This document shows, piece after piece, positions 12,989 to 15,478 of a DNA stretch of 15,478 nucleotides. This stretch comes from JBFXIE01 sp050176255 (GTDB lineage: Bacteria; Pseudomonadota; Gammaproteobacteria; Burkholderiales; Burkholderiaceae_C). Numbering within the stretch: the first letter of the stretch is position 1; each line of letters opens with the position of its first letter. The DNA lies in assembly GCF_050176255.1 (NCBI RefSeq), contig NZ_JBFXIE010000055.1; one strand, 5' to 3'. The position numbers and the translations under genes were made by a program. Below the pieces are notes generated by a model that was not told the origin of the DNA, did not search any database, and was given only the letters and a program-made list of their open reading frames with translations.

Positions 12989-14187
12989 CCTCCTGGATCG
13001 ATGAGTTCCCCGCACGCATCGCAGCGCTGGACGCCGCCCACCTGCGTCGGCGCCGCCGCGCCGTGGTGCCCGCGCAAGGCGCCCACCTGCTGGTGGACGG
13101 CGCCCCCATGCTGGCGTTTTGCAGCAACGACTACCTGGGCCTGGCCAGCCACCGGGCGCTGGCCGAGGCCGCCTGCGCGGCCACGCGCGAGTTTGGCGTG
13201 GGCTCGGGCGGCTCGCCGCTGGTCAGCGGCCACAGCCAGGCCAATGCCGCGCTTGAAGAAGACCTGGCGCGCTTCGTGCAACTGCCGCGCGCGCTGTACT
13301 TCTACGCGGGGTTTGCGGCCAATGTGGGCATCGTGCCCGCGCTGGTGGGCGCGGGCGACGCGCTGTTTTCTGACGAGCTCAACCACGCCTGCCTGATCGA
13401 CGGCGCCCGCCTGTCGCGTGCCACGGTGCACCGCTACCCGCATGCCGACCTGGCCGCGCTGGGCCGCCTGCTGGCGGCCAGCCCCGCGCGGCGCAAGCTG
13501 GTGATCACCGACGCCGTATTCAGCATGGACGGCGACGTGGCCGACGTGCGCGCGCTGCTGGCGCTGTGCGAGCGGCACGATGCGCTGCTGCTGATCGACG
13601 ACGCCCACGGCTTCGGCGTGCTGGGCCCCGAAGGGCGCGGCACGCTGGCCGAGGCGGGCCTGACCGGCGCAGCAGCCTCGCCGCGCATGCTGTACATGGC
13701 CACGCTGGGCAAGGCCGCGGGCGTGGCGGGGGCCTTCGTTGCGGGGCCCGACGCGCTCATCGAGTGGCTGGTGCAAAAAACACGCAGCTACATCTTTGCC
13801 ACCGCCGCGCCCGCGCTACTGGCGCGCGCACTGCAGGCCAGCCTGCGCGTGATTGCCGCCGAGGGCTGGCGCCGCGAGCACCTGGCCGCGCGCATTGCAC
13901 AGCTGCGCGTCGGCCTGGCGCCGCTACTGCAGGGCACGCACTGGCAGCTGGGCGAGTCGCGCACGGCCGTGCAGGCCCTGGTGATAGGCCCCAACGACGA
14001 AGCCCTGGCCGTGATGGAGGGCCTGCGCGCGCGCGGCCTGTGGGTGCCCGCCATTCGACCGCCCACCGTGCCCGAGGGCACGGCGCGGCTGCGCATCGCG
14101 CTGTCGGCCGCCCACACCCAGGCCGATGTGGCACGCTTGCTGCACGCGCTTGCCGAACTGGCGCCGCGCGCAGGGAGGACGGCATGA
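12985..14187 (+). CDS. bioF: 8-amino-7-oxononanoate synthase
   Basis: BioF condenses pimeloyl-ACP (or -CoA) with L-alanine to 8-amino-7-oxononanoate in a PLP-dependent reaction, the step before BioA. The 400-residue alpha-oxoamine synthase has CSNDYLGLA (46-54), GSGGSPLVSGH (73-83), DELNHACLIDGARLS (130-144), the PLP aspartate in LLIDDAHGFGVLG (202-214), and the PLP lysine Lys243 in MATLGKAAGVAGAF. The canonical reading near the lysine is T-x-GK, kept here. It starts on the ATGA shared with bioD and ends on an ATGA shared with queE. Gene order bioA-bioD-bioF puts the enzyme acting first last. bioB and bioC/bioH are not in the window. Confidence 0.94.
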   Translation: MTSWIDEFPARIAALDAAHLRRRRRAVVPAQGAHLLVDGAPMLAFCSNDYLGLASHRALAEAACAATREFGVGSGGSPLVSGHSQANAALEEDLARFVQLPRALYFYAGFAANVGIVPALVGAGDALFSDELNHACLIDGARLSRATVHRYPHADLAALGRLLAASPARRKLVITDAVFSMDGDVADVRALLALCERHDALLLIDDAHGFGVLGPEGRGTLAEAGLTGAAASPRMLYMATLGKAAGVAGAFVAGPDALIEWLVQKTRSYIFATAAPALLARALQASLRVIAAEGWRREHLAARIAQLRVGLAPLLQGTHWQLGESRTAVQALVIGPNDEALAVMEGLRARGLWVPAIRPPTVPEGTARLRIALSAAHTQADVARLLHALAELAPRAGRTA

Positions 14188-14822
14188 GCTACAGCGTCAA
14201 GGAAATCTTCTACACCTTGCAGGGCGAGGGCGGCCAGGCCGGCATGCCCGCCGTGTTCTGCCGCTTCGCGGGCTGCAACCTCTGGAGCGGCCGCGAGCAA
14301 GACCGCGCAAGCGCCATCTGCCGCTTCTGCGACACCGACTTCGTGGGCACCGACGGCACGCTGGGTGGCAAGTTTGCCGACGCAAGCACGCTGGCGCGCA
14401 CCATCGCCGCGCAGTGGCCCGCGCAAGACCGCGCGCACCGCCTGGTGGTGCTCACGGGCGGCGAGCCGCTGCTGCAGGTGGATGCGCCGCTCATCGACGC
14501 ACTGCATGCCGAGGGCTTTCGCATCGCTGTCGAGAGCAACGGCACCATCGCCGCGCCGCCCGGCATCGACTGGCTGTGCATCAGCCCCAAGGCGGGTGCC
14601 GAGTGGGTGCAACGCGAGGGCCAAGAGCTCAAGCTGGTCTGGCCCCAGCGCGGCCTGGATCTTGACGCGCTCGAAACCGCAGGCCATTTCAGCCACCGCT
14701 TCCTGCAGCCCATGGACGGCCCCAACCAGGCGGCCCACATCGCGCTGTGCATCGATCTCTGCATGCAGCGCCCCGCGTGGCGCCTGAGCCTGCAGACCCA
14801 CAAGCTCACCGGCATCCGCTGA
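14184..14822 (+). CDS. queE: 7-carboxy-7-deazaguanine synthase (radical SAM)
   Basis: QueE is a radical-SAM enzyme that contracts 6-carboxy-tetrahydropterin to 7-carboxy-7-deazaguanine, a precursor of queuosine in tRNA. The 212-residue protein begins YSVKEIFYTLQGEGGQAG, the family N terminus. The iron-sulfur cluster cysteines are Cys31, Cys46 and Cys49, spaced C-x14-C-x2-C as in the Burkholderia-type QueE instead of the usual radical-SAM spacing. LTGGEPLLQ (about 90-98), ESNGT and ISPKAG are the SAM and substrate loops; QTHKLTGIR is the normal C terminus. A strong AGGGAGG ribosome site at about 14172-14178 lies before the ATG, which overlaps the bioF stop. It therefore appears cotranscribed with the biotin genes. 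Confidence 0.95.
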   Translation: MSYSVKEIFYTLQGEGGQAGMPAVFCRFAGCNLWSGREQDRASAICRFCDTDFVGTDGTLGGKFADASTLARTIAAQWPAQDRAHRLVVLTGGEPLLQVDAPLIDALHAEGFRIAVESNGTIAAPPGIDWLCISPKAGAEWVQREGQELKLVWPQRGLDLDALETAGHFSHRFLQPMDGPNQAAHIALCIDLCMQRPAWRLSLQTHKLTGIR

Positions 14823-14836
14823 CCCCCTCAAACACC

Positions 14837-15202
14837 ATGCAGTTCACCGTCCACCAGCGCATCTTCTTCGACGCGGCCCACACCCTGCGCCGCGAGATCG
14901 AGGCCGAGGGCAGCCGCCGCATCCACGGCCACACCTACCACGCCGAGGTCTCGCTCACGGGGCCGCTCGACCCCGCCACCGGCATGGTGCAAGACCTGGG
15001 CTACCTGCGCCAACGCCTGGCGGTGCTACGCGAGAGGCTCGACCACCACCTGCTCGACGAGGTGCCGGGCCTGGGCGCGCCCACGCTCGAAAACCTCTGC
15101 CGCTTCATCGCCGAAGCCCTGTCCGACATGCAGCCCCCACCCAGCCGCGTGCGCGTGTGGCGCGACGCGCTCGGCGATGGCTGTACGCTCGAGCTGTCCT
15201 GA
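14837..15202 (+). CDS. queD: 6-carboxy-tetrahydropterin synthase family protein (QueD-like, atypical active site)
   Basis: QueD converts dihydroneopterin triphosphate to 6-carboxy-tetrahydropterin, the substrate of QueE, encoded just upstream. The 121-residue protein has the zinc histidines His15 (FDAAH), His30 and His32 (IHGHTYH), the Asp69-His70 pair (LDHHLLDE), and PTLENLC. Two expected catalytic residues are changed: the cysteine of the C-x3-HGH motif is Ser26, and the pterin-anchoring glutamate near the end (usual V-x-V-x-E-T) is Arg109 in VRVWRD. A cysteine, Cys116, follows in GDGC. The fold and context support a QueD role, but the mechanism may differ, and another pterin-binding activity is possible. 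The start at 14837 matches the family N terminus; the gap to queE is 14 bases with no clear ribosome site. Confidence 0.82.
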   Translation: MQFTVHQRIFFDAAHTLRREIEAEGSRRIHGHTYHAEVSLTGPLDPATGMVQDLGYLRQRLAVLRERLDHHLLDEVPGLGAPTLENLCRFIAEALSDMQPPPSRVRVWRDALGDGCTLELS

Positions 15203-15228
15203 AATTTTTCACCCACCAGAGACCCGAC

Positions 15229-15478
15229 ATGCCCCACCTGATCGTCGAATACTCCCGCAACCTTGCCGGCTTCCCCGAAGCCCAGGCGCTGACCGAGCTC
15301 AACGCCGCCGTCTGCGCCAGCCCCGAGCTGGCCGACGAGGCCGACCTCAAAAGCCGCATCACGGCGGTGCCGCAGTTCGAAGTGGGCACCGCGCCGGCCC
15401 ACCGCGCCTTTGTGCATGCGCAGCTGCGCCTGCTGTCAGGCCGCACACCCGAGGCCAAGAAAGACCTGTCCGAGCGTG
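15229..15478 (+). CDS. 5-carboxymethyl-2-hydroxymuconate delta-isomerase (5' part)
   Basis: The gene runs off the right edge after 83 codons. The start MPHLIVEYSRNL has Pro2 as the expected catalytic base of the tautomerase superfamily, and FVHAQLRLLSGRTPEAKKDLSE is typical of the CHMI (HpcD/HpaF) family. Such enzymes isomerise 5-carboxymethyl-2-hydroxymuconate in homoprotocatechuate (4-hydroxyphenylacetate) breakdown. No other genes of that pathway are visible, so the physiological substrate is uncertain. The ATG at 15229 lies 26 bases after queD and may belong to the same transcript or a new one; no clear promoter was seen. Confidence 0.85.
   Translation, partial: MPHLIVEYSRNLAGFPEAQALTELNAAVCASPELADEADLKSRITAVPQFEVGTAPAHRAFVHAQLRLLSGRTPEAKKDLSER

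Overview
The window is a GC-rich bacterial chromosome segment, packed almost end to end with genes. The protein families and the types of intergenic repeat suggest a betaproteobacterium of the family Comamonadaceae (Acidovorax-like); this placement is an inference, because no rRNA or other taxonomic marker is present. There is no tRNA, rRNA, CRISPR array or transposase gene.

Region 1 (1-5080, plus strand) is a sulfur-oxidation operon. It holds a monohaem cytochrome and flavoprotein of flavocytochrome c sulfide dehydrogenase (fccA, fccB), a YeeE/YedE-type sulfur-compound transporter, a second FccB/SoxF-like flavoprotein that lacks the FAD-linking cysteine, and the sulfur-carrier pair SoxY and SoxZ. 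A 15-bp perfect stem terminator closes it. The SoxAX, SoxB and SoxCD enzymes are not in the window. The implied scheme is import or oxidation of reduced sulfur in the periplasm, electrons passing to cytochrome c, and sulfane intermediates carried on SoxYZ.

Region 2 (5099-7317, minus strand) carries an orphan ParA-family ATPase, a lipoprotein with two BamE/SmpA-like domains and a YitT-family membrane protein, probably transcribed from a promoter at 7290-7317. Region 3 (7412-8542, plus) has a small DUF3460 protein and the condensin subunit ScpA.

Region 4 (8678-15202, plus) is a cofactor block: nadB (NAD) and panD (pantothenate/CoA), both of which consume aspartate; then bioA-bioD-bioF (biotin) and queE-queD (queuosine precursor). 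bioA/bioD, bioD/bioF and bioF/queE each overlap by ATGA, so four genes from two pathways look translationally coupled. The queD product lacks the usual catalytic cysteine and the pterin-binding glutamate. The window ends inside a 5-carboxymethyl-2-hydroxymuconate isomerase gene.

Repeat elements fill several gene junctions: a MITE-like element with 19-bp terminal inverted repeats between panD and bioA, a multi-hairpin element between scpA and nadB, and members of a short interspersed hairpin family upstream of scpA, downstream of soxZ and apparently inside the transporter gene. No gene-free stretch exceeds 300 bases. I see no obvious wholly new system. The best candidates for novelty are the two-flavoprotein sulfur locus, the altered QueD and the repeat insertions that sit at translation starts.
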